A DNA stretch of 64,000 nucleotides from Mediterraneibacter gnavus ATCC 29149 (GTDB taxonomy: Bacteria > Bacillota > Clostridia > Lachnospirales > Lachnospiraceae). The position numbers and the translations under genes are program-made. Every line of letters begins with the position of its first letter. The first letter of the stretch is position 1. Below, piece after piece: positions 34,201-42,476 of this stretch. The stretch is from NCBI RefSeq assembly GCF_008121495.1, contig NZ_CP043051.1, forward strand, positions 1,715,501 through 1,779,500, read 5' to 3'. The notes under the pieces are model-generated. The model did no database searches. It was not told the DNA's origin and worked only from the letters and a program-made list of their open reading frames with translations.

Positions 34201-35569
34201 CCTGCGAGATGTCCGTATCTATGACACCATAGAGGACGCAGACGGAAAAGAGCGCCGCGTGCTGAACGCCAAGGAGACCACCCTGGCTGCCCAAAAACAG
34301 CAGGCGATCCGGGAAGCCTTTAGGGATTGGATCTGGAGAGACCCGGAGCGCCGCCAGACTTTGGTGCACCAGTACAACGAAGAAATGAACTCTACCCGTC
34401 CCCGTGAGTATGATGGCAGCCATATCACTTTTGGCGGCATGAACCCAGCCATTACCCTGCGGGAACACCAGAAAAGCGCCATCGCCCATGTGCTGTATGG
34501 CGGTAATACCCTGCTGGCACATGAGGTGGGCGCGGGCAAAACTTTTGAGATGGTGGCCGCTGCGATGGAAGCCAAACGCCTGGGCTTGTGCCAGAAATCT
34601 CTTTTTGTGGTTCCAAACCACCTGACCGAGCAGTGGGCGTCGGAGTTTCTGCGCCTCTATCCTTCCGCCAACATCTTAGTCACAACAAAAAAAGACTTTG
34701 AGACCCATAACCGCAAAAAGTTCTGCGCCCGTATTGCGACCGGTGACTACGACGCCATCATCATGGGACACAGCCAGTTTGAGCGTATCCCCATCAGCCG
34801 GGAGCGTCAGGAACGGCTTCTCTATGAGCAGATCGACGAGATCACCGAGGGCATCGCAGAGGTGCAGGCCAGCGGCGGCGAGCGTTTTACCGTCAAGCAG
34901 CTGGAGCGTACCAGAAAATCTCTGGAAGCCAGACTGGAAAAGCTGCAAGCCGAGGGGCGAAAAGACGATGTGGTAACTTTTGAGCAGCTGGGTGTGGACC
35001 GATTGTTCGTGGACGAGGCCCACAACTATAAAAACCTGTTTCTATACACAAAAATGCGAAATGTGGCAGGCTTATCCACATCGGACGCGCAGAAATCCTC
35101 CGATATGTTTGCCAAGTGCCGCTATATGGATGAGATCACCGGAAACCGTGGCGTGATTTTTGCCACCGGCACCCCGGTCAGCAATTCCATGACCGAGCTT
35201 TACACCATGCAGCGTTACCTTCAGTATGAACGCTTGCAAGAGCTGAACATGACCCACTTCGACTGCTGGGCTTCCCGATTTGGAGAGACCGTCACAGCAT
35301 TGGAGCTGGCACCGGAGGGAACCGGCTACCGGGCAAGAACGAGATTCAGCAAGTTCTTTAATCTGCCGGAGTTGATGAACCTGTTCAAAGAGGTGGCCGA
35401 CATCAAGACTGCCGACCAGCTGAATCTGCCTACCCCGGAAGTGGAATACCACAACATCGTGGCGCAGCCTACCGAACATCAGCAGGAAATGGTCAAGGCC
35501 CTTTCGGAGCGCGCATCGCTGGTACACAGCGGAACCGTTGACCCGTCCCAGGACAATATGCTCAAGATT
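28265..35569 (+). CDS. Giant methylase/SNF2-helicase polyprotein, 5' exon
   Basis: The first 2435 codons of a protein that would be 2930 residues after splicing. The N-terminus (1-260) is ArdC-like (YPFHEQLMIYAQRPDATA). Residues about 255-380 are a Pro/Glu/Arg-rich linker that overlaps tnpV in another frame. Several related repeat modules follow (about 438, 662, 885, 1122). An N6-adenine methylase-like domain has LEPSMGVGNFFG and GNVPFGQYQ (about 1471). The SNF2/DEAD helicase has HEVGAGKT (2086), VDEAHNYKN (2249) and ATGTPVSNSM (about 2300). The open frame is closed by the intron at 35570, just after AAG ATT. Such proteins are thought to help the ICE survive or establish in new hosts. Confidence 0.9.
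29040..29396 (+). CDS. tnpV: TnpV-family protein, overprinted in the helicase gene
   Basis: A 118-residue reading frame lying wholly inside the methylase-helicase gene in a different frame. It has its own ribosome site (AAGGAG, 29026-29031, 9 nt before the ATG). The product (YIPDLKL-like YLIPDLKLSQQPEKPLGKYG, then RKTYLKEHRPILYNQMLLSEKL and DPMKWVGLMNTCKAQAEEI) matches the pattern of the TnpV family of transposon-encoded proteins across its whole length. The long frame covering the same bases encodes a low-complexity linker. So the TnpV frame looks like the constrained one here. Function unknown. Confidence 0.8.
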   Translation: MNNPMTYIQNGDYLIPDLKLSQQPEKPLGKYGRMRKTYLKEHRPILYNQMLLSEKLYPHLLEIDETAQNRLEQMMPQLAKEAGATEELKASDPMKWVGLMNTCKAQAEEILMAELINS

Positions 35570-37963
35570 GTGCGCTGCTAAGCGCAAAAGTATATCTCCC
35601 CCGCAGGGGGACATTATTAAAAGTAAATAATGGGAACAACCAACCTACCTGGAGAGGAAACTCAAAGGGGACAATCGCATGTTGGTAAAGCGGATAAGGA
35701 GTTAATCGCAATACTTCGATGCTCCGCAAGTTCCGTATCCTATGGTTAAAGCTATACTGCCTGAACCTTAGTTCCGACTTGGTGCAAAGCATCGCCCATC
35801 GGAAAGCGATTGATACCGATGTCATTGTATGCTCGTTGTTGTTGATTTTGGACGAGTAACTTTTTGCAATGAAAGAGCGCACAGTGAGTGCGAATAAAGG
35901 GACGAACAAGGAACCTAAGGGATACTCGATACGTATACTTTTGACGAATAGCAGGATTGCCTAAAGGGGGAGACCCCCATGGTAACGGAGTCACCATAGT
36001 AGTCCGAGCAAGGGAAAGCCTTGTACATGGCGAAGGGTGACAGGTAATTTCGATTAGTTAGAAAGGAGTAGGTGCGTGAGATGCGTACAGCCAAAACTGT
36101 TTTAACGGTCATTCAAGAACGTGGAAAACAAAAGAAACCTATTGAAAGAGTTTACAAGCTCTTATTTAACCGTGAATTATATCTGAATGCCTATGCTAAG
36201 TTATACCCGAATAACGGAGCAATGACAAAGGGTGTTACAAATGAAACGGTAGATGGAATGTCCATTCAGAAAATAGACAGAATGATTGAAATACTCCGTG
36301 AGGAGAAATATCAATGGAAACCAGCAAGACGGGAATATATCAAAAAGAAAAATGGTAAGAAGCGTCCGCTGGGGATTCCTGTATGGGGAGATAAAGTATT
36401 GCAGGAAGTAATGCGTCAGATTTTAGAAGCGTATTATGAGCCACAGTTTAGTGAACATTCCCATGGTTTTCGTCCAAACAGAGGATGTCATACAGCACTA
36501 CAAGAAATACAGGTATGGAAAGGAACTCGCTGGTTTATTGAGGGAGACATTTCTCAATACTTTGATACAATCGACCATAAAATTTTACTGGAAATACTTG
36601 CAAGAAATATTCATGATGGAAGATTTATCCGTCTGGTATCGAATATGTTAGAAGCTGGATACTTGGAAGAATGGAAATTCAAGCAGACAATCAGCGGTGT
36701 GCCTCAGGGCGGAGTTATCAGTCCGATACTGGCTAATATTTATCTCAACGAATTTGATAATTGGATTGAAGAAGTCTTAATCCCAAAATACACAAAAGGG
36801 AAAAGGCAGAAATCTAATCCAGAATATAACAAGTTGACCGCTGAAATCCAAAAACTCAGAAAGGAGGGAGATGCAAAGACAGCCCATCAGCTTGTGGTTG
36901 AACGCAGAAAAATACCTTCTGTTAATACGCAAGATGAGAATTATCGCAGATTGCGCTATGTGAGATATGCGGATGATTTTCTACTTGGATTCACTGGCTC
37001 TAAAGCAGATGCAGAAGAAATAAAAGAAGAAATAGGAAGATTTCTAAAAGAGAAATTAAATCTGATAATGTCAGAAGAAAAGACTCTAATAACAAATGCA
37101 GGCAGTCAGGCGGCAAAGTTTCTTGGATATGAAATCAAAGCACAAAGGGTCAATGACTATATTGACCCAAAGGGGCGCAGAGGAGCAAATGGAGCAATCG
37201 CACTATTAGTCCCTGCAAAAGTAATTGAAGAAAAATGCAAGAAATATATGAAACGTGGAAAAGCAACTCATAGGAATAATCTTCTGCAAGATGATGATTT
37301 TTCTATTGTACAGACATATCAGCAAGAGTACAGAGGACTGGTGCAGTATTATATTCTCGCACAAAATTTGTCTTGGTTCTCGAAGTTGTACTGGTATATG
37401 GAAACTTCATTATTGAAAACTCTTGCGTGTAAACACAGGTCATCTATCAATAAGCAAAAGGCTAAGTATAGAACAACCATAACAAGTACAAGTGGAAAAA
37501 CAGTTCCGTGTCTGCAAGTTGTAGTAGAACGTCCTAATAAAAAGCCATTAGTTGCGACATGGGGAGGAATTTCTCTTGTGCATAAACGAAAAGCTGTTAT
37601 AGAGGATATACCATACAAGGTATATGGTGGGCGAACAGAATTAGTTAAAAGACTGTTGGCAGAGAAGTGTGAATTATGTGGAAGTACTAAAAATATAGAG
37701 GTACATCATATAAGAAAACTTGCAGATTTAAAGAAGAAAGGACAGGCAGAAGTACCTAAATGGGTACAGATAATGTCTGCCAGAAAAAGAAAAACGCTTG
37801 TGGTATGTCGGGAATGCCATGTAGCAATCCACAATGGTAATATAACCAAAAGTTCTTGAAATGGAATTACTGGGGAGCCGGATGATGCGAAAGTATCACG
37901 TCCGGTTCTGAGGGGGGATAACGGAAAAGGAGCCATTGCTACCTCGCCGGTATCCTACCCGAC
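35570..37963 (+). mobile_element. Group II intron 2 (interrupting the helicase gene)
   Basis: The intron starts GTGCGCTGCT at 35570 and ends CCTACCCGAC at 37963, 2394 nt. The exons join exactly between codons: LKI before, TSDGRKLG after, restoring the conserved helicase motif. Domain V is visible at about 37875-37908 (GAGCCGGATGATGCGAAAG with TATCACGTCCGGTTC), with a domain VI hairpin after it. 35570-36070 holds ribozyme domains I-III and no gene. Splicing is needed for a full-length helicase; the encoded maturase should supply it. Confidence 0.93.
36081..37859 (+). CDS. ltrA: Group II intron reverse transcriptase/maturase with HNH endonuclease
   Basis: About 592 residues from ATG 36081; GTG 36072 is also possible, since the ribosome site GAAAGGAG (36061-36068) lies between the usual distances for both. 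RT blocks include KRPLGIPVWGDKVLQEVM, HGFRPNRGCHTAL, EGDISQYFDTIDH and the catalytic YVRYADDFLLGF. A maturase domain follows. The C-terminus has an HNH nuclease (CELCGSTKNIEVHHIRKL, then CRECHVAIHNG). It can splice, reverse-splice and prime DNA synthesis by second-strand cleavage, so the intron may still be mobile. It is unlike the intron 1 protein, which lacks the HNH part. Confidence 0.95.
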   Translation: MRTAKTVLTVIQERGKQKKPIERVYKLLFNRELYLNAYAKLYPNNGAMTKGVTNETVDGMSIQKIDRMIEILREEKYQWKPARREYIKKKNGKKRPLGIPVWGDKVLQEVMRQILEAYYEPQFSEHSHGFRPNRGCHTALQEIQVWKGTRWFIEGDISQYFDTIDHKILLEILARNIHDGRFIRLVSNMLEAGYLEEWKFKQTISGVPQGGVISPILANIYLNEFDNWIEEVLIPKYTKGKRQKSNPEYNKLTAEIQKLRKEGDAKTAHQLVVERRKIPSVNTQDENYRRLRYVRYADDFLLGFTGSKADAEEIKEEIGRFLKEKLNLIMSEEKTLITNAGSQAAKFLGYEIKAQRVNDYIDPKGRRGANGAIALLVPAKVIEEKCKKYMKRGKATHRNNLLQDDDFSIVQTYQQEYRGLVQYYILAQNLSWFSKLYWYMETSLLKTLACKHRSSINKQKAKYRTTITSTSGKTVPCLQVVVERPNKKPLVATWGGISLVHKRKAVIEDIPYKVYGGRTELVKRLLAEKCELCGSTKNIEVHHIRKLADLKKKGQAEVPKWVQIMSARKRKTLVVCRECHVAIHNGNITKSS

Positions 37964-39451
37964 ACCTCGGATGGCCGCAAGCTGGGGCTGGACCAGAGGA
38001 TCGTCAACCAGATGCTGCCGGACGAACCCGGAACAAAGGTCAATCAGTGTGTGGACAATATCATGCAGATCTGGCGGGATGGCGAAGCTGACAAGCTGAC
38101 CCAGCTGGTGTTCTGCGACATTTCTACCCCGCAGGCAAAAGCCCCTGCAAGCAAGGCGGCGAAAACGCTGGATAATCCGCTGCTTCATGCACTGGAAGGT
38201 GCTGTGCCCCTGCCGGAGCAGGAACCGGCCTTTACGGTATATGACGATATTCGTCAGAAACTCATTGCCCAGGGGATGCCTGCTGACCAGATCGCTTTTA
38301 TCCATGAAGCAAACACCGAAGTCAGGAAGAAGGAGCTGTTCTCCAAAGTCCGTACCGGTCAGGTGCGTGTGCTTATGGGCAGTACGGCTAAGATGGGCGC
38401 AGGTACCAATGTGCAGGACCGCCTTGTGGCGCTGCATGACCTGGACTGCCCGTGGAGGCCGGGAGACCTTGCCCAGCGTAAGGGCCGTATCGAGCGCCAG
38501 GGCAACCAGAATCCTCTTGTCCATGTGTACCGCTATGTGACCGAGGGAACCTTTGACGCATACCTCTGGCAGACGGTGGAGAACAAGCAGAAATTCATCA
38601 GCCAGATCATGACTTCTAAATCGCCGGTGCGCTCCTGCGATGATGTGGACGAAACGGCGCTTTCCTTTGCCGAGATCAAGGCTCTGTGCGCCGGAGACCC
38701 CCGTATCAAAGAGCGTATGGATTTGGATGTGGAGGTATCCCGTCTGAAGCTGATGAAAGCCGACCACCAGAGCAAGCAGTATCGTTTGGAGGATCAGCTG
38801 CTCAAATACTTCCCGGAGGAGATTGAAAAGCACAAGGGCTTTATCAAGGGCTTTGAATCTGACCTGGAGGTTTTGGCAGCTCACCCTCACCCGGAGGACG
38901 GCTTTGCCGGTATGGAGATCCGTGGAGACCTGCTGACCGATAAGGAGAACGCCGGTGCAGCCCTTTTGGACGCCTGCAAGGAGGTCAAAACCTCCGATCC
39001 GGTACAGATCGGCAGCTACCGGGGCTATGCCATGTCTGTGGAATTTTCCGCTTGGAAACAGGAATATACACTCCTGCTGAAAGGCCAGATGACCCACAGG
39101 GCAACCCTTGGTACAGACCCGCGCGGAAACCTTACTCGTATCGACAATGCCCTCGCCCAGATGCCCCAGCGTCTGGAGGCGGCAAAGGCCCAGCTGGATA
39201 ACCTTTATCAGCAGCAGGCTGCCGCAAAGGAGGAAGTCGGAAAGCCATTCCTTTATGAAGAAGAACTGAAAAGCAAAAACGCCCGTCTGGTGGAGCTGGA
39301 TACCCTGCTCAACATTGACGGAAAGGGACCGGCACACGATGAAGCTGTCGTTGCCAAAAGCACACGGCCTTCGGTATTGGACCATCTGAAACGCCCGGTG
39401 CCGCCCCGCAGTATAGACAAGAAACCAAAACAGCATGAGGAGGTGCGATAA
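37964..39451 (+). CDS. Giant methylase/SNF2-helicase polyprotein, 3' exon
   Basis: The last 495 codons of the polyprotein. The first residues TSDGRKLGLDQRIVNQM continue the helicase from the 5' exon. The C-terminal helicase domain shows GAGTNVQDRLVALHDLD and RKGRIERQGNQ (helicase motifs V and VI), then VTEGTFDAYLWQTVENKQ. A coiled coil and a basic tail follow. Without splicing this region would have no start and the protein would lack its ATPase C-lobe. The stop is 1 nt before the next start codon at 39453. Confidence 0.9.
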   Translation, partial: TSDGRKLGLDQRIVNQMLPDEPGTKVNQCVDNIMQIWRDGEADKLTQLVFCDISTPQAKAPASKAAKTLDNPLLHALEGAVPLPEQEPAFTVYDDIRQKLIAQGMPADQIAFIHEANTEVRKKELFSKVRTGQVRVLMGSTAKMGAGTNVQDRLVALHDLDCPWRPGDLAQRKGRIERQGNQNPLVHVYRYVTEGTFDAYLWQTVENKQKFISQIMTSKSPVRSCDDVDETALSFAEIKALCAGDPRIKERMDLDVEVSRLKLMKADHQSKQYRLEDQLLKYFPEEIEKHKGFIKGFESDLEVLAAHPHPEDGFAGMEIRGDLLTDKENAGAALLDACKEVKTSDPVQIGSYRGYAMSVEFSAWKQEYTLLLKGQMTHRATLGTDPRGNLTRIDNALAQMPQRLEAAKAQLDNLYQQQAAAKEEVGKPFLYEEELKSKNARLVELDTLLNIDGKGPAHDEAVVAKSTRPSVLDHLKRPVPPRSIDKKPKQHEEVR

Positions 39452-39452
39452 C

Positions 39453-40271
39453 ATGAATACCAACGATTTGAATACAGCCCTTTATGAAAAGATGGCTGCT
39501 GAGCAGGACAAATACAGGGACTGGCTGAAAAGCCAGCCCCCGGAAGAAATCCTGCACCACACCTATGAGTATACTGTCCGTGAGGACATCGTGATGGCGA
39601 TGGAGGAACTGGACCTGACCGATGCACAGGCACAGGCTCTTTTGGAGTCTCCCTCTCCGCTGGCGGATGTGTACCGCTATTTTGAAAAGCTGGAGACCGG
39701 CTATATGGATGTAATAAGGGACAGCATTGAGAACCGTGCCGATGATGTGTGCAGAGCCAAAGAAGAACTGCAAACAACGCCGGTTTATCCCCATTCTGCC
39801 GCCTATGCAAAAGAACATGGGGAGCTGGAGCAATACCGGGCTTCCAACAATGTAAATCTCCAATGCAAGGAGGCTATTGAAGCGGCGGTGCGGGAACACT
39901 TCGACGGAATGTATCTCAGTCACGATTCGGCAAAGGGTGTGATCGAGACCTATGGCATGGAGCGTGTGTCGCTGGTCCTTGCCAACACCGTTCAGCTTCA
40001 GGACTGGGATGGGCGCTACTCCCGACGCAACAAAGAATGGGCTAAGAGCATTCCCAACGAGAACCCCGAAACCGTCCGATGTGGTTATGTCCTGAACAGC
40101 CACCCTGCTGTGCTGGATGGATTTATTGATCTGGTGCGGGAAGAACAGCAGCGCAGCCGTACTCAGGGAGAAAAGATACAACCGTCTCGTCCCTCTGTAC
40201 GGGATAAGCTCAAGCAGGAACTGCCTGCCCATAAGCCTGCCGCCCCGAAAAAACGGGAACCGGAGCGATAA
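39453..40271 (+). CDS. DUF3848/DUF3849 protein
   Basis: A 272-residue protein with two parts. Residues 1-95 (NTALYEKMAAEQDKYRDWL to YTVREDIVMAM) fit DUF3848, and about 105-220 (VYPHSAAYAKEHGELEQYRA and LVLANTVQLQDWDGRYSRRN) fit DUF3849. The end is basic and Pro-rich. It is coupled to the helicase (starts 2 nt after its stop) and to MobC, and is a regular member of this operon in clostridial ICEs. No biochemical function is known to me. An AGGAGG ribosome site precedes the ATG. Confidence 0.85.
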   Translation: MNTNDLNTALYEKMAAEQDKYRDWLKSQPPEEILHHTYEYTVREDIVMAMEELDLTDAQAQALLESPSPLADVYRYFEKLETGYMDVIRDSIENRADDVCRAKEELQTTPVYPHSAAYAKEHGELEQYRASNNVNLQCKEAIEAAVREHFDGMYLSHDSAKGVIETYGMERVSLVLANTVQLQDWDGRYSRRNKEWAKSIPNENPETVRCGYVLNSHPAVLDGFIDLVREEQQRSRTQGEKIQPSRPSVRDKLKQELPAHKPAAPKKREPER

Positions 40272-40273
40272 CT

Positions 40274-40612
40274 ATGGCAAAGCGTAAGCGGGATGTTCCG
40301 GTTTTGTTTTGGGTGTCCGCAGAGGAACTGGAGCTGATCCGCCAAAAGATGCAACAATATGGGACAGAAAACCTGAGTGCCTATCTGCGGAAGATGGCTT
40401 TGGATGGCTATGTGGTGCAGCTGGATTTACCGGAGCTGAAAGAACTGGTTTCCCTTATGCGATATTCCAGCAACAACTTAAATCAGCTGACCCGTAAAGT
40501 GCATGAGACCGGGCGGGTTTATGATGCTGACTTGGAGGATATATCCCAGCGGCAGAAACAGTTATGGGAGGGCGTGAAGGAAATCCTTACCCAGCTTTCT
40601 AAACTTTCATAA
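40274..40612 (+). CDS. mobC: MobC-like relaxosome accessory protein
   Basis: A 112-residue protein with a basic start (MAKRKRDVPVLFWVSAEELE), a ribbon-helix-helix-like N-terminal half, and the motif LMRYSSNNLNQLTRKVHETG characteristic of MobC relaxosome proteins. It binds near oriT and helps the relaxase open the duplex. In compact relatives it is directly followed by the relaxase gene; here about 2.7 kb of small and decayed genes intervene. It has a strong terminator after it, so the relaxase (43,346) must have its own promoter. Confidence 0.88.
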   Translation: MAKRKRDVPVLFWVSAEELELIRQKMQQYGTENLSAYLRKMALDGYVVQLDLPELKELVSLMRYSSNNLNQLTRKVHETGRVYDADLEDISQRQKQLWEGVKEILTQLSKLS

Positions 40613-40632
40613 CAGGGATAGACACTCCATTT

Positions 40633-40683
40633 GCGGAGGGAGGAACGGCGTTCTTTTCGCCGCACCTCCCTCCGCTTTTTCTT
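40633..40683 (+). terminator. Strong terminator after MobC
   Basis: GCGGAGGGAGG pairs with CCTCCCTCCGC around an inner CGGCG/CGCCG hairpin, followed by TTTTTCTTTTT. It closes the long transfer operon. Confidence 0.9.
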
Positions 40684-40759
40684 TTTGCCGGTATCCTTGT
40701 CTTTTGCCTGTCCATACCGGATAATATGAAATAGAATAGAAGCAAAGGAGTGAAAACAG

Positions 40760-41062
40760 ATGCTGACCTTTGAAAAAGTGTTAGAGATTTTTGCGGACTA
40801 CCTGGCCGCAGATAAGACCATCGAAGTTTATATCAGCCGTCATGGATGTGTAAGGGTTGAGTTTGACCAGGACTTTCATTATTGCACCGGCGAGGTGTGC
40901 CATACTCCCAGGAAACTGTTTGACCTCTTATCCGATGATTACCAGACTTATCTGGAGATTGAACTGACCAAAGGCAGACGGGAACTGACGGAAGATGATA
41001 TAAAAGAAGCGGATACCCTGTGCAAACGGTATCTGGATCGCTGGAAGGAGGAATTGGGATGA
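40760..41062 (+). CDS. Conserved ICE protein upstream of CD1845
   Basis: A 100-residue acidic protein (LTFEKVLEIFADYLAADKTI to KEADTLCKRYLDRWKEELG) with an alternating strand-helix pattern, no membrane helix and no motif that I recognise. It overlaps the CD1845 gene by 4 nt (ATGA), so the two are co-translated. AAGGAG precedes the start at about 40746. Its regular pairing with CD1845 suggests a joint role in the ICE, otherwise unknown. Confidence 0.7.
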   Translation: MLTFEKVLEIFADYLAADKTIEVYISRHGCVRVEFDQDFHYCTGEVCHTPRKLFDLLSDDYQTYLEIELTKGRRELTEDDIKEADTLCKRYLDRWKEELG

Positions 41063-41358
41063 AGATTTTGAAATGCCTGCTGATGATCGTAACTGCACCG
41101 GTCATTTTGGTGCTGACGCTTTTTGTCTGGCTCTGCACGGGGCTGATCTACATATCCGGTCTGGTGCTTGGCCTGCTCAGTACCGTGATTGCTCTGCTTG
41201 GCGTGGCTGTGCTGCTTACCTATTCTCCGCAGAACGGTGTGATTCTTTTGGTCATGGCATTTTTGATTAGCCCCATGGGATTGCCGCTGGCTGCGATTTG
41301 GTTATTGGGCAAGGTACAGAGTTTGAAATTTGCGATCCAGGATAGGGTGTATGGGTAA
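41059..41358 (+). CDS. CD1845-family membrane protein
   Basis: A 99-residue protein with three hydrophobic segments (about 5-32, 35-52, 58-85) and a short basic tail ending QDRVYG. The pattern LTYSPQNGVILLVMAFLISP and GLPLAAIWLLGKVQ fits the CD1845 family of clostridial conjugative elements. The start ATG 41059 follows AAGGAGG. It may act in mating-pair stability or entry exclusion, but no role is established. Confidence 0.85.
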   Translation: MKILKCLLMIVTAPVILVLTLFVWLCTGLIYISGLVLGLLSTVIALLGVAVLLTYSPQNGVILLVMAFLISPMGLPLAAIWLLGKVQSLKFAIQDRVYG

Positions 41359-41385
41359 ATGATGTGAATATAATCTGAAATGAAA

Positions 41386-41432
41386 AAGAAGCAGGACAAT
41401 GGGAGATGAGACCCAATGTCCTGCTTCTTGTT
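41386..41432. terminator. Hairpin terminator between convergent genes
   Basis: AAGAAGCAGGACA (41386-41398) pairs with TGTCCTGCTTCTT (41417-41429), with an inner TGGG/CCCA. A-rich and T-rich flanks let it work on both strands between CD1845 and the leftward gene at 41725. Confidence 0.85.
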
Positions 41433-41725
41433 TATTCAGAATGAACAGTAATATATTTTTGATTACGACTTTTAGGTTTATCGGGAATCGTCATTTCCAA
41501 TTGCCCAGATTCTAAAAGCGGATTGATATGCTTCAAGGTGAAATTTCTTAGATCTTTGAAGCCGCAAAATGCTGCAAGCTCTTTCTTTGATTTTGTTTTT
41601 GTGCAGAAAGCCAAAATCTGCTCAGATACCGTTGATAGTTCAGCATCTTGGTGGGTAACTTGGTGGATGTCACCCACTAAGTTGTGATTCATATCTTTCA
41701 AAAAGGATAGTGTGTATGGATGCAC
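41432..41725 (-). pseudogene. C-terminal winged-helix fragment of a Fic/RecG-like ATP-binding regulator
   Basis: A 97-residue leftward frame starting GTG. Residues about 30-92 ([20 protein letters not shown] and [20 protein letters not shown]) match the C-terminal winged helix of the large AlbA/HATPase or Fic-type regulators of Firmicutes. Those proteins are normally 400-500 residues, and their N-terminal domains are missing here. The segment before the winged helix keeps the [10 protein letters not shown] repeats seen in intact relatives. It is most likely a remnant, though a short standalone regulator cannot be ruled out. Confidence 0.5.
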
Positions 41726-41830
41726 GCTAATATTATAGTGTATAATTTTGCAAAAAATAGGTTCTCTTTTGTGTATTTACTTTCGTGCTATATTCATGTG
41801 TAATGGTAGCACGAAAGGAAGTGATGGGGC

Positions 41831-41974
41831 ATGACAAAATTGGAACGGTTTGCACAGCTGGACGGGATGCTACAAACCTCTCAGGCGATTGCCAGAGGAA
41901 TTGTAAAACCTACTTTTTATGAATATATGCTGAGTTTGGAAAAGGTTTTGACAAATCAAATCTTCGTAAGATGA
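41831..41974 (+). pseudogene. N-terminal remnant of AbiEi-like antitoxin gene
   Basis: A 47-codon frame with a GAAAGGAAG ribosome site begins MTKLERFAQLDGMLQTSQAI and continues ARGIVKPTFYEYM. This is the N-terminal helix-turn-helix of AbiEi-type (type IV) antitoxins, which are normally about 200 residues. The frame then breaks at TGA 41972. A promoter-like AT-rich segment precedes it. It appears to be what is left of an abortive-infection module. Confidence 0.5.
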
Positions 41975-41976
41975 GG

Positions 41977-42165
41977 CAGTTCTACTGTACATTCCCAATT
42001 CGAGACACACTGTGTCTTGAATTAGGTTGGTCGCATTATCGCCTTTTGATGCGCATACCAGATGAACAGGCACGAACCTTTTATATGGAGGAATGTGTAA
42101 AGTCTGCGTGGAGCGTCCGGCAGTTAGAATGGCAGATCAACACAATGTACTATCAGAGGATGAAT
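41977..42165 (+). pseudogene. Internal fragment of a DUF1016 (YhcG-like) gene
   Basis: The frame reads FPIRDTLCLELGWSHYRLLM, then RIPDEQARTFYMEECVKSAW and SVRQLEWQINTMYYQRM. This is the N-terminal domain of DUF1016/PDDEXK YhcG proteins, here about 60 of the usual 350 residues. It lies directly after the broken AbiEi-like frame, with no start of its own and no nuclease domain. The remainder is replaced by a hairpin and a leftward gene, so it is a decayed fragment. Confidence 0.6.
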
Positions 42166-42167
42166 AA

Positions 42168-42208
42168 GAGTAACAGGGTGTCGGAATTTTCCCGACACCC
42201 TGTTACTC
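42168..42208. terminator. Perfect 17-bp hairpin at the end of the zinc-ribbon gene
   Basis: GAGTAACAGGGTGTCGG (42168-42184) pairs with CCGACACCCTGTTACTC (42192-42208). It overlaps the stop of the leftward gene at 42203. There is no clear T-run, so terminator function is likely but not certain. Confidence 0.6.
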
Positions 42209-42442
42209 TATCTCATAATCGTCGCTGTCATTCGCTTCACCTGTTGTACAGGTAAAGCACAGGTTGCTACCAGTGATGGCACTTCCCGCTGCCCAAATCG
42301 GTGCGCCACAGATAATACATTTTGCACCGTTTTTCTTGGCAGTAAGTGTTTCGTTCAGCGTTTTTACCAGTTCCTTTTTTCGATAGCCTTTATTATTCTT
42401 CATGACCATACTGGCAAACGCTTCGACAGAAATTGGTTGCAT
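42203..42442 (-). CDS. Small zinc-ribbon protein
   Basis: A 79-residue protein, leftward, with a GGAGG ribosome site just upstream (about 42454). The C-terminal half holds two CxxC pairs (KCIICGAPIW and NLCFTCTTGE) 16-20 residues apart, a zinc-ribbon arrangement; the N-terminal half is basic and helical. It ends in an acidic tail. It is 35 nt downstream of the PBECR4-like gene and probably co-transcribed with it. Whether it is its partner or an unrelated regulator cannot be seen. Confidence 0.65.
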   Translation of the reverse strand: MQPISVEAFASMVMKNNKGYRKKELVKTLNETLTAKKNGAKCIICGAPIWAAGSAITGSNLCFTCTTGEANDSDDYEIE

Positions 42443-42476
42443 TATTGGGTTATACCTCCTTGAATTATTTAGAAAA

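Noticed and set aside
37955..39463. Minus-strand open frame of about 500 codons
   Set aside because: It lies opposite the helicase 3' exon, has no ribosome site or domain, and the plus strand shows helicase motifs V and VI.
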